Below, piece by piece: positions 1-8,658 of a stretch of DNA of 64,000 nt (position 1 is the first letter of the stretch; each line of letters begins with the position of its first letter). The position numbers and the translations under genes were made by a program. The notes beneath the pieces were generated by a model. The model was not told where the DNA came from. It searched no databases and saw only the letters and a list, made by a program, of their open reading frames with translations. Source of the DNA: Prosthecobacter gellanilyticus (GTDB lineage Bacteria > Verrucomicrobiota > Verrucomicrobiia > Verrucomicrobiales > Verrucomicrobiaceae); NCBI RefSeq assembly GCF_007992435.1, contig NZ_BKAG01000002.1, forward strand, positions 302,861 to 366,860, in the 5' to 3' direction.

Positions 1-1
1 G

Positions 2-847
2 CTGCTGCCTTCAAACCTTCCCGCTGTCCCGAGCACCACAGGACCGGTGTCCAGCACTCCTGCGGTGGATCGCTACATGGGCTATCTCAATGTGGTCAAC
101 AATCCCGACAATCCAGACAACTCACTGTGGCACTTCATGGACCGCGAGCGCACGGCCGGACGTTCGGACTACCGCACCGTGGACGTCTATGTGACAGGAG
201 CCAGTCCCACGGGTGACTACTGGATGGAGGAGCAGCGGGACCCCACCTACAAGCCGCCCATGTGGCCGAGCGGTTATCCTGCCTCAGGTTTGCGCGTCCT
301 CTTCATCAAGCTGGACTCCACCTTTCTGCCGAACATGCGCATCCATGGCGTGGTGCATCAGGTTGTCTTCAAAGGGCAGTCCTCCGCGGCCGACTTCGAC
401 GCGGCAGGTGCCCTGGCTCCCCGCATCTTCACCTTCCTGCCCATGGGAGACGGCGGACCTTCCGTGCGTGACATCCGTTTTGAAGGAGACAACAACCGCC
501 GCATCGTCATCGGTGCGAAGCACTGGAATGCCGCGCCGCTGGACATCTCCTGGGTCGGCACTCCCGTCACCGGCGACTTCCGCTGGCGCACGGTTTTCAT
601 CAACGAATATCAGACCGTGGTCCTGAACATGCCATCCAGCATCACCCAGAACGTTCGCTGGCTGGGCGGAGTCATGACGAACTGGACCTTCAAGCGCCGT
701 GCTGCCGGCGGCAGCAACCGCGGACGTCTCACCTTTGCCGCCGACGGCAGTCTCAGCACGCTGCCTGCCGCCGGGCCCCCGTTTGCCTCCGTCATCCCGC
801 GTGATGCATGGCTCGAGTCCTATTTCTTCCCCGTACCGCCGCCATGA
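2..847 (+). CDS. Hypothetical protein beside pilus genes, 5' partial
   Basis: The reading frame is open to the left edge of the window, so the true start lies outside. The first internal start codon is a GTG at 47, which is probably not the real one. About 280 residues are visible, rich in Trp, Pro and Gly, with no membrane segment and no motif I recognise. The stop codon overlaps the ATG of the following prepilin gene (ATGA at 844-847), which suggests translational coupling. It is followed by a prepilin and a PilC/GspF-like gene, so it may be a pilus or type II secretion accessory protein or a minor pseudopilin that has lost sight of its N-terminus here. Function is inferred from context only. 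Confidence 0.75.
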   Translation: MLPSNLPAVPSTTGPVSSTPAVDRYMGYLNVVNNPDNPDNSLWHFMDRERTAGRSDYRTVDVYVTGASPTGDYWMEEQRDPTYKPPMWPSGYPASGLRVLFIKLDSTFLPNMRIHGVVHQVVFKGQSSAADFDAAGALAPRIFTFLPMGDGGPSVRDIRFEGDNNRRIVIGAKHWNAAPLDISWVGTPVTGDFRWRTVFINEYQTVVLNMPSSITQNVRWLGGVMTNWTFKRRAAGGSNRGRLTFAADGSLSTLPAAGPPFASVIPRDAWLESYFFPVPPP

Positions 848-1395
848 AGCCAAACCGTTTACAGTCGTTTACGGTCGTTGACCGTTGTTTACAATGGTTT
901 GAAAACCGGATGGGAAAACCATCGTCAACATCGCGTAGCGGCCTCAACAACCGTCAACAACGATCAACTTCTGGTTATACCCTCATGGAGGTTCTCGCCT
1001 CCTCCGCGGTGGTCGCCGTTGGCATGACGGCCATGGCCTCGCTCAGCGGCACGCTCATGATCCAGGAGGAGCTGGGCTGGCGCGTCGCCGTGGTGCGCAA
1101 CTACCAGGAGAACATGGCCCGTGTCTGGCAGCTCGGCATCGACCAGCGGCAGGTGATGAGCCTCATGCCCTCGCAGACGGACAACATCACGCTCAATCAA
1201 ATCATCAACGGCACGCCCTTCATCGTCCAGACAGGCACCACCACCCCCGCCGGCCTCGGCACCATGCAGGTCGCCACGGTGACAGCCTCCGTGAACATCT
1301 CCCAGAACATCAAGGTCGAGACGCAGGGCGCGCCGCTCACCCTCAGCGTGTACCGCCCCAGCCTGCCCAACTCTCTCCGTCCCGTCGTCCCCTGA
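844..1395 (+). CDS. Prepilin-like protein with type IV N-methylation motif (PilV/pseudopilin type)
   Basis: The protein has the prepilin peptidase site: Gly followed by YTLMEVL, with Glu at +5 of the mature protein, then a hydrophobic helix (about 15 residues, VVAVGMTAMASLSGTLM). This is the class III signal of type IV pilins and type II secretion pseudopilins. The ATG at 844 overlaps the stop of the gene before it. It gives 183 residues with an unusually long basic leader of about 44 residues. An alternative ATG at 910 gives a leader of about 22, closer to usual, and no strong ribosome site decides between them. The leader region is made of short GTTTAC/GTCAAC repeats. It would be inserted by the pilus/T2SS inner-membrane machinery encoded next door. 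Confidence 0.8.
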   Translation: MKPNRLQSFTVVDRCLQWFENRMGKPSSTSRSGLNNRQQRSTSGYTLMEVLASSAVVAVGMTAMASLSGTLMIQEELGWRVAVVRNYQENMARVWQLGIDQRQVMSLMPSQTDNITLNQIINGTPFIVQTGTTTPAGLGTMQVATVTASVNISQNIKVETQGAPLTLSVYRPSLPNSLRPVVP

Positions 1396-1416
1396 ACCCC
1401 GGCCTCCTGACTCTGT

Positions 1417-2646
1417 ATGATCAAAAAAGTCACCATCACCAACGTCAATACGGGGAACAAGGTCACCACCCTGGTGGCCACGGACACGCATGAGAAGGCG
1501 ATCGTCGGATGTGGCATCTCGCCTAACGAAACAGCTGTCATCGAGGACGTCACGGGCGCCGATGAAAAGCTTCAGCTTCTCACCTCCCCCAAGCCGGGAA
1601 CGGAGGACGCTGGCGCCTTCTTCTCAGGCGTCGCACGCTGTCTTGAGCGAAACATCAGCATGGTGAAGAGCCTCAAGCTGCAGGTGAACCGTGTGCGTTC
1701 CCCCCGTTACAAGGGCATGATCGCGGACGTCATCGCCTCCATCACCCAGGGGGAGAAGTTCAGTGACGCCATGGCCAAGTTCCCGGATCTTTTTTCGGAG
1801 GACATTCTGTCGCTGCTCTATGCGGGTGAGGAGGCCGGTCAGCTCGCCCGAGTGTGCAAACGTGTGGGCCTTTCCCAGAAGAAGTCCTCGAAGACTCTCA
1901 AGAAGCTCAAAGGTGCCATGATCTATCCTGGAGTCGTCATGGTGCTCGGCATCGCCGTGGTGATCGTCATGAGCTTCACGCTCGTGCCCGCGCTGGCCAA
2001 GCTCTTCAACAGCTTCGGCACCGAGCTGCCCTTTGCCACCAAGGCTCTCATCGCCCTGTCAGACCTTTTCCTGCACCGCCCTTACATGGTCGCCGTGCCG
2101 GTGGTCGGGCTCTACATGCTCTTCACGAACTTTAACAAGATCATGGCGCAGCGCTGGATGCAGGATCTCACTTTGAAGATCCCTGTGGTCGGTGCGCTCG
2201 TGCGCAAGGCTGCTTCCTCCACGAGCTTCCGCACGCTCTCCATGCTAACGGAGTCCAACATCCGTCTCACCAGCGCGCTGGAGATCACTTCCGCGGCCAC
2301 CTGGCACTATCACTACAAGGAGTTCTTCAACCGGCTCCGTGACCACATCACGGTGGGTCGTAACCTGCATGAAGGCTTCCTGCTTGAGTCTCACTGGCTT
2401 GGGAGTGACGGACGCAATCTTTGCGGTCTCATCGAGCTGGCGAGCGAGACGGGTTCAGGCACGGAGATGCTCTCCGAGATCGCTGACGACTACGAGGAGG
2501 AGCTGGACAACATGGCCGCCTCGCTCGACAAGCTCATCGAGCCTCTCACCATGCTCATTCTGGGAGTCATCGTCGGCTTCCTCATCTACGCCATCTACGG
2601 CCCTATGTTCAGCCTCGGTGACGTGATCTTGAAGAAGAAAGGCTAA
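1417..2646 (+). CDS. Type II secretion / type IV pilus inner-membrane platform protein (PilC/GspF family)
   Basis: 409 residues, the usual length of the family. Two T2SSF-type helical domains lie at roughly 70-190 and 260-385, each starting with a run of helices (LERNISMVKSL; SFRTLSMLTESNI) and containing Gly-Glu patches (AGEEAGQL; LASETGSGTEM). Three hydrophobic segments sit near 168-192, 215-235 and 372-395, as expected. These proteins form the membrane platform under the pilus or pseudopilus and contact the assembly ATPase. The N-terminal 60 residues carry the short beta-rich leader common in PVC members. It starts 21 bp after the prepilin gene and is likely in the same operon. The ATPase gene is not in the window. 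Confidence 0.9.
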   Translation: MIKKVTITNVNTGNKVTTLVATDTHEKAIVGCGISPNETAVIEDVTGADEKLQLLTSPKPGTEDAGAFFSGVARCLERNISMVKSLKLQVNRVRSPRYKGMIADVIASITQGEKFSDAMAKFPDLFSEDILSLLYAGEEAGQLARVCKRVGLSQKKSSKTLKKLKGAMIYPGVVMVLGIAVVIVMSFTLVPALAKLFNSFGTELPFATKALIALSDLFLHRPYMVAVPVVGLYMLFTNFNKIMAQRWMQDLTLKIPVVGALVRKAASSTSFRTLSMLTESNIRLTSALEITSAATWHYHYKEFFNRLRDHITVGRNLHEGFLLESHWLGSDGRNLCGLIELASETGSGTEMLSEIADDYEEELDNMAASLDKLIEPLTMLILGVIVGFLIYAIYGPMFSLGDVILKKKG

Positions 2647-2670
2647 CCAACGATCATCCAACACGAATCC

Positions 2671-2705
2671 GCCCGCGCCTCCTTCACGGAAGCGCGGGCG
2701 GTTTG
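2671..2705 (+). terminator. Hairpin after pilC-like gene
   Basis: An 8-bp GC stem (GCCCGCGC at 2671-2678 with GCGCGGGC at 2692-2699) follows the platform gene by 24 bp. The tail (GGTTTGCGTTG) is poor in T, so it may need help from Rho or act mainly as an mRNA 3' end. Confidence 0.55.
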
Positions 2706-2747
2706 CGTTGCAGATGTCTCTGCGAGCGAGGATCCCAGGCCGCTCTC

Positions 2748-2987
2748 TTATCGGCCTCTTCTCGAGGCCGTGCGTGGATTGCTGATGTTCCACTGCGTGA
2801 CCTGGCCGGTGCGGCGGGCATCGGTTTCTGGAACACCGCTCCAGGCATGGCTGTCCACGGTATAGCGCCACTTCGTTCCGCTGGAGGAGGTGGCGGGGTA
2901 GCTGCCATAGGAGCCTGTACCTGCCAGGGCAGATCCTGTGACGGAGAGAGTCAGCAGGCCTGCCATCGTGATGAGTGTATGCTTCAT
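2748..2987 (-). CDS. Small secreted protein, unknown function
   Basis: 79 residues. I chose the ATG at 2987 because it opens directly onto a clean signal peptide (MKHTLITMAGLLTLSVTG then SALA), leaving a mature part of about 55 residues rich in Gly, Ser, Tyr and Arg, with a polar, charged C-terminus. Upstream in-frame starts to 3104 would bury the signal peptide. No domain is recognisable. It stands alone, convergent with the pilus operon. Confidence 0.6.
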   Translation of the reverse strand: MKHTLITMAGLLTLSVTGSALAGTGSYGSYPATSSSGTKWRYTVDSHAWSGVPETDARRTGQVTQWNISNPRTASRRGR

Positions 2988-3172
2988 GATTAGCTGTAGT
3001 GTTTGTTGAGTCGGGATCAGGACGGACGAGTCCTGGTCTGCGGCTGAGGTTCGTATGAACCGCCGCATCTGGTTGTAAGACTTTCCTAAATTTATCCCGG
3101 GCACCTCCTGACCCGGGAGTCAGGGCACTCCCAGTGTCCGATTGCTTTGCTGAACCATCTTCCCAACCTCAA

Positions 3173-4069
3173 TCACCTCAGTTCCTTCGCCACCTTCCTC
3201 GCCTGGCTCTCCCACGTCTCAGTCCCAGCCGCCCCAAACGCCGTGACCATCTTCCAGGCTCCTGTGAATCCCGCTGGCACCGTTTCCTTGCTAAAGCACA
3301 TGAGATAAAACTTCCGGTAAGCTCCTGGCACATTCCACAGCATCGTCACATGCTTGCCCAGCTCTGGTGCCTCCAGCAAACGTGACACGGCAAACTGCCC
3401 GCTCTCGGGCTCATGCACCGCCATCCAGTCCACGCGCTGGGTGATGTAAAACTTCCTCACGGTGTCCGTAGCATCCGTCAGCGGTCCGGCGATGATCTTG
3501 TCTGGCTGCGCATCAATTCCCGCCGCGTAGGCGGACACGCTGGGCTTCCACGCGTGCATGAAATGATACAGCATTTTCAGCGGCACCGCTTCCGCCGCAT
3601 ATACCGTGGACGTCTCATAGAGGCGGTCATCCTTGATCTCGATCACACACTCCAGGTCAAAGAGCTTGCGCACACGTGACTTCCGCTCCAGCCGGAACGT
3701 CTTCCCCTTCATCTCTGCCATCGGCGTCTCCACGCGTTCTCCATCCAGATAGAAGGCCAGCGACAGCAGCTCCTCTGGTTAATTCTCCAGATGCCCCGTG
3801 CCGATGAACCCGATATCCGGAAACGAAAACACTGTCCCATAAGCACTGCTCTCCGTCGTCATCGCCTTCCCGCGAAAATCAAGCCTCCCCGGTGTCCACT
3901 GCGAGGCCTGCCTCAGCAGCATCCCCACCTCCCCGCAGTTCACCGTGATCCTCGGCAGCTCCGGCCCCATGTTCGGCTTGAAGCCAGGCGGTGCCGCTGC
4001 CAACCGTAACGAAAAGGCTAACAAAAAGAATGACAAAGTGGGCAAAAAGGCCCGGGTCGGGAAGATCAT
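3173..4069 (-). pseudogene. Secreted protein gene interrupted by an in-frame stop
   Basis: One frame runs from a start at 4069, which opens a signal peptide (MIFPTRAFLPTLSFFLLAF), to 3173, broken only by a TAA at 3779-3781. Either side reads like the same protein: ...FIGTGHLEN, stop, PEELLSLAFYLDGERVE..., with no frameshift. Together it would be about 298 residues. The downstream part could be translated alone from a GTG at 3733 (186 residues) but would then lack a signal peptide. No family was recognised. The C-terminal part has alternating charged strands (VRKLFDLECVIEIKDDR). It could be a recent nonsense mutation, a base-calling error, or two genes. Confidence 0.6.
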
Positions 4070-4195
4070 GCCTGATGACAAACGGCCGTCCTCACCGGGC
4101 TCTTTATGGAAAGCGGACGGCTCATGAGATTGATTTTGCGCTCGCCTCATCGGGAAGCTTCAAATAAGGACTGCACAGATCCTGTCTCCCTCCCC

Positions 4196-4936
4196 ATGCC
4201 TCGCCTCCGTGACTCTGACACCGCCGCTCATGTGGCGCCGTTGTTCGTGTTCATGGTCTTCCTCACGGTGCCGGGCTGGTTCCGGATCGACAATCCCGAG
4301 CTGCCTTGGTTTCAAAAGGCTCCGGAGCATTGGGTCTATCCTTTGCAGACTCTCCTCTGTGGTGTGCTGCTGCTCTGGTTTCGCCGGCACTATGTGCTCA
4401 AGCCCTGGCGTGGACTCGGTCTTGCCGTGCTCCTGGCGGTTGTCGGCATCGCTGCGTGGATCTTTCCCGCCTGGCTCTATGAAAGGCTTGTCGCGGGTGA
4501 AGGCGCTCCCGAATGGTGGTCATGGTTCGGGCTGGTGGAGCGGAAGGAAGGCTTCGATCCCACGGTCCTCTCGCCCTGGCCTGCATGGGAGAATGCGGCC
4601 ATCGTCATGCGCTTCGTCCGCATGGTCATCGTGGTGCCCTTGGTGGAAGAGCTGTTCTGGCGCGGCTTCCTGATGCGCTACCTGAATGCCGGAGATGCCT
4701 CATGGCGCAGTGTTCCCTTTGGCACGCACTCCTGGCGCGCTTTTGGCATCGTCACCGTGCTGGTCATGGTGGCGCACAATCCGGAGGACTATCTCGTTGC
4801 CCTCATCTGGGGCTCGCTGGTCTACTGGCTGGCCGTGCGCACCCGCAGCCTGGGCGCCTGTGTGATCATGCATGCCCTGGGAAACCTCCTGCTCGGCCTC
4901 TATGCGCTGCGCACACAGCAATGGGGTTTTTGGTGA
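4196..4936 (+). CDS. CPBP / CAAX-protease-related membrane protein
   Basis: The ATG at 4196 gives 246 residues. An upstream ATG at 4106 would add a polar leader overlapping the divergent secreted-protein gene. There are about seven hydrophobic segments. The family's catalytic motifs are present: EELFWR near residue 151 (the EExxxR motif), a His in the segment VMVAHNPEDY, and a second His in IMHALGN near the end. The layout resembles the CAAX-prenyl-protease-related group that accompanies exosortase systems, but no exosortase is visible here. It likely acts as an intramembrane metalloprotease, with an unknown substrate. Confidence 0.85.
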   Translation: MPRLRDSDTAAHVAPLFVFMVFLTVPGWFRIDNPELPWFQKAPEHWVYPLQTLLCGVLLLWFRRHYVLKPWRGLGLAVLLAVVGIAAWIFPAWLYERLVAGEGAPEWWSWFGLVERKEGFDPTVLSPWPAWENAAIVMRFVRMVIVVPLVEELFWRGFLMRYLNAGDASWRSVPFGTHSWRAFGIVTVLVMVAHNPEDYLVALIWGSLVYWLAVRTRSLGACVIMHALGNLLLGLYALRTQQWGFW

Positions 4937-5020
4937 GAGGGCAGGGGACGGCCATCCCGCTTCATCCCTTCAAAAAGCTCTCGCATCGGCGGTCCCTTCG
5001 CCCACAATGAGAGCCAGACC

Positions 5021-6892
5021 ATGTCCGCCTCCACTGATGCCAGCTTTGCACCCGTCGCCCGGCAGGTGGCGCGTCGTGTGGCGCTGAGACGCGGCCTTGG
5101 CTGGCTGGGGGAGTCACTGTGGTGGACGGTCGGTGCGGTGGCCCTGTGCGCCTTGCTGGCTGTCCTCACGGGGCGGAGTCTCTTCGTCTTCGCCACCTGG
5201 ACCCTGGTCATCGGCTGGATCGCCTTCGCCGCTTTCCGGGCCTTTGTGCGCACTCCGGGTCTCTACAGCGTGCTTTCGCTTTGGGATCAAAAAACGGGCC
5301 GCCGCGAGGCCTTCGCCTCCGCGTGGTGGTTTGAGCAGCAGAGCGAGCTCACGGAAGCTCAGCGCGCGCACATCGCCGCCCAGCGGGCTCTTTTGCCCGA
5401 GGCTCAGAAGAGCCTCGCCGCCGATCTCCCGCTCCAGCCTCACCGCTGGCTCTGGCTGCCGATCGCGCTGGCGGTCTCAGCGCTCTTCGTCAGCGCCATC
5501 GTGCATCCCGCGCCGCAGACTCTGACGCTGGATGAAAAGATGGAGGAGAAGGCCAAGCAAGAAGCGCAGAAACTCGCGGACACGGACTGGCAGAAGAAAA
5601 AGCTCGAAGGACTCACCGCCGAAGAGCAGGCCGCCCTGGAGAAGCTGAAGGAAAGCCTGAAGCAGACTGCCGAGGACCTGGAGAAGGCCGGGGGCAAGGA
5701 TGCGCGTGATGTCATGTCTGACCTTGAGAAGCGTGCCCGTGAAGCCGAGAAGCTCGCGGAACGTCTCGCCGCTGACAAGGACATGTGGGCCTCGGACAAG
5801 CTGATCCAGTCTCTTCGCGAGCATGCGGACACCGCCGACCTTGGCGATGCCGTGGCCGCGAAGAATGCCACGCAGGCTGCGAAGTCCGCCGAGGCTCTCT
5901 CCGAGCAGCTCAAGTCTCCGCAGCTAACCAATGATGCTCGCGAGCGTGTGAACGAGACTTTGAAGGACAGCGAGAAGAGCGCCGAGAAGGAGGACCGCAC
6001 GCGCACCGTGGGCCAGCACGTGCTGGCCGCCGCTTCCGAGATGCAGAAAACGAAGCCGGTCGAAGCCGGTGCTGAATTCCAGAAGCTCGCCGAAAAGATG
6101 CGTGACCAGGCACGGCGTGAGCAGGCGCAGAAAGAGCTGGAGAAGCTGGCCCAGCAACTGCGTGATGCTGGCAGCAACATCACCGGCCAGAACGAGGCCG
6201 GCTCCATGCAGCAGATGGCGGCCGCCGGCCAGCAGGGCCCGCAAGGGCAACAACAGCAGCAGCAAGGCCAGACCCCGCAGGTGGGGCAGTCCCAGGCTCA
6301 GCAGCAAGGCCAGCAGCAGCAGCAACTCCAGCCTCCCGGCATGGGCCAGATGAGCCAGCAGCAGCAAAGCATGATGCAGCAGAACCCTGTGCCCGGCAAC
6401 GGCAAAGGCCAGCAACAGCAGATGATGCTCTCCCAGCAGCCTCCCGGTCAGCAGGGCCAGCAGCCCAAAGAGGGCCAGCCCATGCTCTTTGCCCCCATCC
6501 CTGGCCAGAAGCCCGGTGATAAGCCGGAGTCCTTTATGCTCGGCCCGCCCGGCCAGAATCCAGGCGACGGCCCGCCGATGGCGATCACCATGCCCGGTGG
6601 CAAGGAAGCTGGCGTGGGCACGGCCGAGCTGAATGCCGATGCCACGGCCCAACAAAAAGCAGGAAATCAATCCGTCGTCGCCGCGCAGCAGAACAACGAT
6701 GGAGCCTCCAGCGTGCGCAGTGTCGAGGGCGGCGCGCGCAAAGAAGGCGCCTCCCGCAGTGCCTCAGAGATCGCCACTGAAGCCATTTCCGCCGAGGAGG
6801 AGGCGCTGGATGAAGCCGCTCTCCCGCCTTCACGCCGTGAGCAGGTCCGCCGCTATTTCACCGAGCTGCGGAAGCGCTTTGAGAAGCCTTGA
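5021..6892 (+). CDS. Membrane-anchored coiled-coil protein with Gln-rich tail
   Basis: 623 residues in clear blocks: two hydrophobic segments near 33-75, one near 142-162, a long charged Ala/Glu/Lys coiled coil from about 172 to 385, then a Gln/Gly/Pro/Met-rich stretch from about 390 to 500 with many QQQ runs, and a charged Glu/Ala/Arg end. The plan (three N-terminal helices, then an external coiled coil and disordered tail) resembles DUF4175-like proteins, but I cannot confirm that family. The low-complexity tail suggests a disordered or surface-exposed region. It lies 84 bp after the protease gene on the same strand and may be cotranscribed with it. Confidence 0.8.
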   Translation: MSASTDASFAPVARQVARRVALRRGLGWLGESLWWTVGAVALCALLAVLTGRSLFVFATWTLVIGWIAFAAFRAFVRTPGLYSVLSLWDQKTGRREAFASAWWFEQQSELTEAQRAHIAAQRALLPEAQKSLAADLPLQPHRWLWLPIALAVSALFVSAIVHPAPQTLTLDEKMEEKAKQEAQKLADTDWQKKKLEGLTAEEQAALEKLKESLKQTAEDLEKAGGKDARDVMSDLEKRAREAEKLAERLAADKDMWASDKLIQSLREHADTADLGDAVAAKNATQAAKSAEALSEQLKSPQLTNDARERVNETLKDSEKSAEKEDRTRTVGQHVLAAASEMQKTKPVEAGAEFQKLAEKMRDQARREQAQKELEKLAQQLRDAGSNITGQNEAGSMQQMAAAGQQGPQGQQQQQQGQTPQVGQSQAQQQGQQQQQLQPPGMGQMSQQQQSMMQQNPVPGNGKGQQQQMMLSQQPPGQQGQQPKEGQPMLFAPIPGQKPGDKPESFMLGPPGQNPGDGPPMAITMPGGKEAGVGTAELNADATAQQKAGNQSVVAAQQNNDGASSVRSVEGGARKEGASRSASEIATEAISAEEEALDEAALPPSRREQVRRYFTELRKRFEKP

Positions 6893-7060
6893 GATCGTTC
6901 TTACAAGCCTCCGAAACCGCCTGACGAAATGTAAATGAGGGTTTGCTAAGTACCTCAAACGAGACGACTGGCTGCGCCGAAGTCAACCTGGTTCAGGCAA
7001 GACCAAGCTGTTCATCAGGTGATTCTCCGGGATTTCGTGGTGTTCTTAAATCCGCATCGG

Positions 7061-7102
7061 AGCTTGGGATTCCCCACTGCCAGGTTGGCGTTAACCCAAG
7101 CT
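7061..7102 (+). promoter_or_regulatory. Inverted repeat in the leader of the RNA-binding protein gene
   Basis: AGCTTGGG (7061-7068) pairs with CCCAAGCT (7095-7102), enclosing a smaller possible hairpin (GCC...GGC). It ends 11 bp before the ATG at 7114 and covers the region where a ribosome site should be. A leader hairpin fits autoregulation or temperature control, as known for some bacterial RRM proteins, but this is inference. Confidence 0.4.
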
Positions 7103-7113
7103 AGATACTAGAT

Positions 7114-7527
7114 ATGAATACCAAGATGTACGTGGGCAACCTGCCCTTTAGCGCCATGGAGTCTGACATCCGTGAGCTCTTCTCCCAATACGGCACCGTG
7201 ACGGATGTTTTCCTTCCGATCGACCGTGTGACCGGCCGCCCTCGTGGCTTCGCCTTCGTGACCATGGACACTCCGACCGCCATGGAAGAGGCCATCAAGG
7301 GCCTGAATGAAAAAGACTTCATGGGTCGCCCTCTGGCCATCAATGAAGCTCGTCCGAAAGAAGATCGTCCTGCTTATAGCGGTGGCGGTGGCGGCGGCGG
7401 CGGTGGTCGCGGCGGCTACGGTGGTGGCGGCGGCGGCGGTGGCCGTGGTGGCTACGGCGGCGGCGGTGGTGGCGGCGGCGGCGGTGGCCGTGGTGGCTAC
7501 GGCGGTGGCCGTGAGGATCGCTATTGA
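7114..7527 (+). CDS. Glycine-rich RNA-binding protein with one RRM
   Basis: 137 residues. A single RNA recognition motif spans about 4-80, with RNP2 (MYVGNL, 5-10) and RNP1 (RGFAFVTM, 44-51) both intact, including the aromatic residues that stack on RNA. After it comes a Gly-rich tail (about 89-132) of GGGG and RGGYGG repeats. This is the layout of the small cyanobacterial and PVC Rbp proteins, which are often cold-induced and bind single-stranded RNA. It is monocistronic: a 220-bp leader precedes it and a strong terminator follows it. Confidence 0.95.
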   Translation: MNTKMYVGNLPFSAMESDIRELFSQYGTVTDVFLPIDRVTGRPRGFAFVTMDTPTAMEEAIKGLNEKDFMGRPLAINEARPKEDRPAYSGGGGGGGGGRGGYGGGGGGGGRGGYGGGGGGGGGGGRGGYGGGREDRY

Positions 7528-7562
7528 TCCGACTCCGGGATTCTTCATCCCATTCCTTCAGA

Positions 7563-7592
7563 AGCACGACCCTGCCGGGTCGTGCTTTTTTG
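7563..7592 (+). terminator. Rho-independent terminator after the RRM gene
   Basis: GCACGACC (7564-7571) pairs with GGTCGTGC (7578-7585) around a 6-nt loop, directly followed by six T residues. Confidence 0.9.
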
Positions 7593-7651
7593 TTGGTCTG
7601 CATGGCTCGCTGACCTTTTCGGTCCCTGCCGTGCCTGGTGTTTATGTCCGA

Positions 7652-8569
7652 TCAGCCCTTCGGGGCATTACCAGCACCCTTTGCTTTTCCCGACGCCACG
7701 ACCCCGTGGCAGCCTGCGAGGATCAGCGCCGCGCCGAGGCTCTGCATCAGGGTGAAGGTCTCCGCGAAGAGCAGGCACCCACCTGCTGTGATCAGCAGTG
7801 GCAGCAGCATTTGAAACGCGCCCCCGACACTCACCGGCAAATAGCGGAAACCTTCCGTCATGCCCAGTTGCCCGCATGAAGCTGCCAGGGCTGCGAAGGT
7901 GAGCAATGCCACATCTGTGAGTCCAGGCCACGGGTGCATCACACAAAAGGGCAGCGCCAGAAGGCCGGCATACAGGCACTGGCTGGCGAAGATGGTGCCG
8001 CTGGTCTCGGTGCGCGTGAGCTGCCGGATGACCACCACCACACAAGCCGCCACCAGCGCACCGCCGATGGCGATCATCTCATGCATGCCGAGATGAGCCG
8101 CGTGACCTTTTTCGATCTCGGTGATGAGCGCGATGCCTGCGATCGCCAGCAGCAGGCCGATGATTTTGCGCATGGTCAGCACCTCTCCGAGCAGCGGCAC
8201 TGCCATGAGAGCCGCCCAGATGGACCAGGTGTTGCCAATCAGCGTGGCCTTGCCTGCGCCGAGCACGGGCAGCGTGGTGTAATAAGCCGCTGTGCCGATG
8301 GCGCCCAGCACACCGCGTGAGACGAGCAAACGTCCTGTGGCCGCGCGCTTGAAACTCACCTTGCCTCCCGGGCCGTAGATCACTGCCACGACGATCATCC
8401 CTATCGACGCGCGAAAGAACAGCGCCCACCAGGGGCTCACCCCTCGCGTGCTGCCCAGATGCTTCACCAGGAGCGCCATGGCTGTGAACCCCACCAGGGA
8501 GATCAGCATCCACGACGAACCACGACGAAAGTCATAGCCATCAGGATCGACGGATGCGGGGTTGGACAC
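7652..8569 (-). CDS. EamA-family (DMT) transporter
   Basis: About 305 residues with ten hydrophobic segments in two five-helix halves, the hallmark of EamA/RhaT drug/metabolite exporters. Typical EamA features are present: an R-G-V-L-G-A stretch in helix 3-4 and the ALFFRA and AxxKATLIGNTWSIW segments. I chose the GTG at 8569 because it leaves room for the divergent gene at 8659. The frame is open to 8665, but that would overlap the neighbour. The substrate cannot be told from sequence. Confidence 0.85.
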   Translation of the reverse strand: MSNPASVDPDGYDFRRGSSWMLISLVGFTAMALLVKHLGSTRGVSPWWALFFRASIGMIVVAVIYGPGGKVSFKRAATGRLLVSRGVLGAIGTAAYYTTLPVLGAGKATLIGNTWSIWAALMAVPLLGEVLTMRKIIGLLLAIAGIALITEIEKGHAAHLGMHEMIAIGGALVAACVVVVIRQLTRTETSGTIFASQCLYAGLLALPFCVMHPWPGLTDVALLTFAALAASCGQLGMTEGFRYLPVSVGGAFQMLLPLLITAGGCLLFAETFTLMQSLGAALILAGCHGVVASGKAKGAGNAPKG

Positions 8570-8658
8570 GCCCTTGTTTGGCGCGATGTCCGTATGAATG
8601 CAAGAAGCGGCGTGGTTCCTGCATTGACGATGCCTCCAAAACAGAAAAGATTCCTGAT

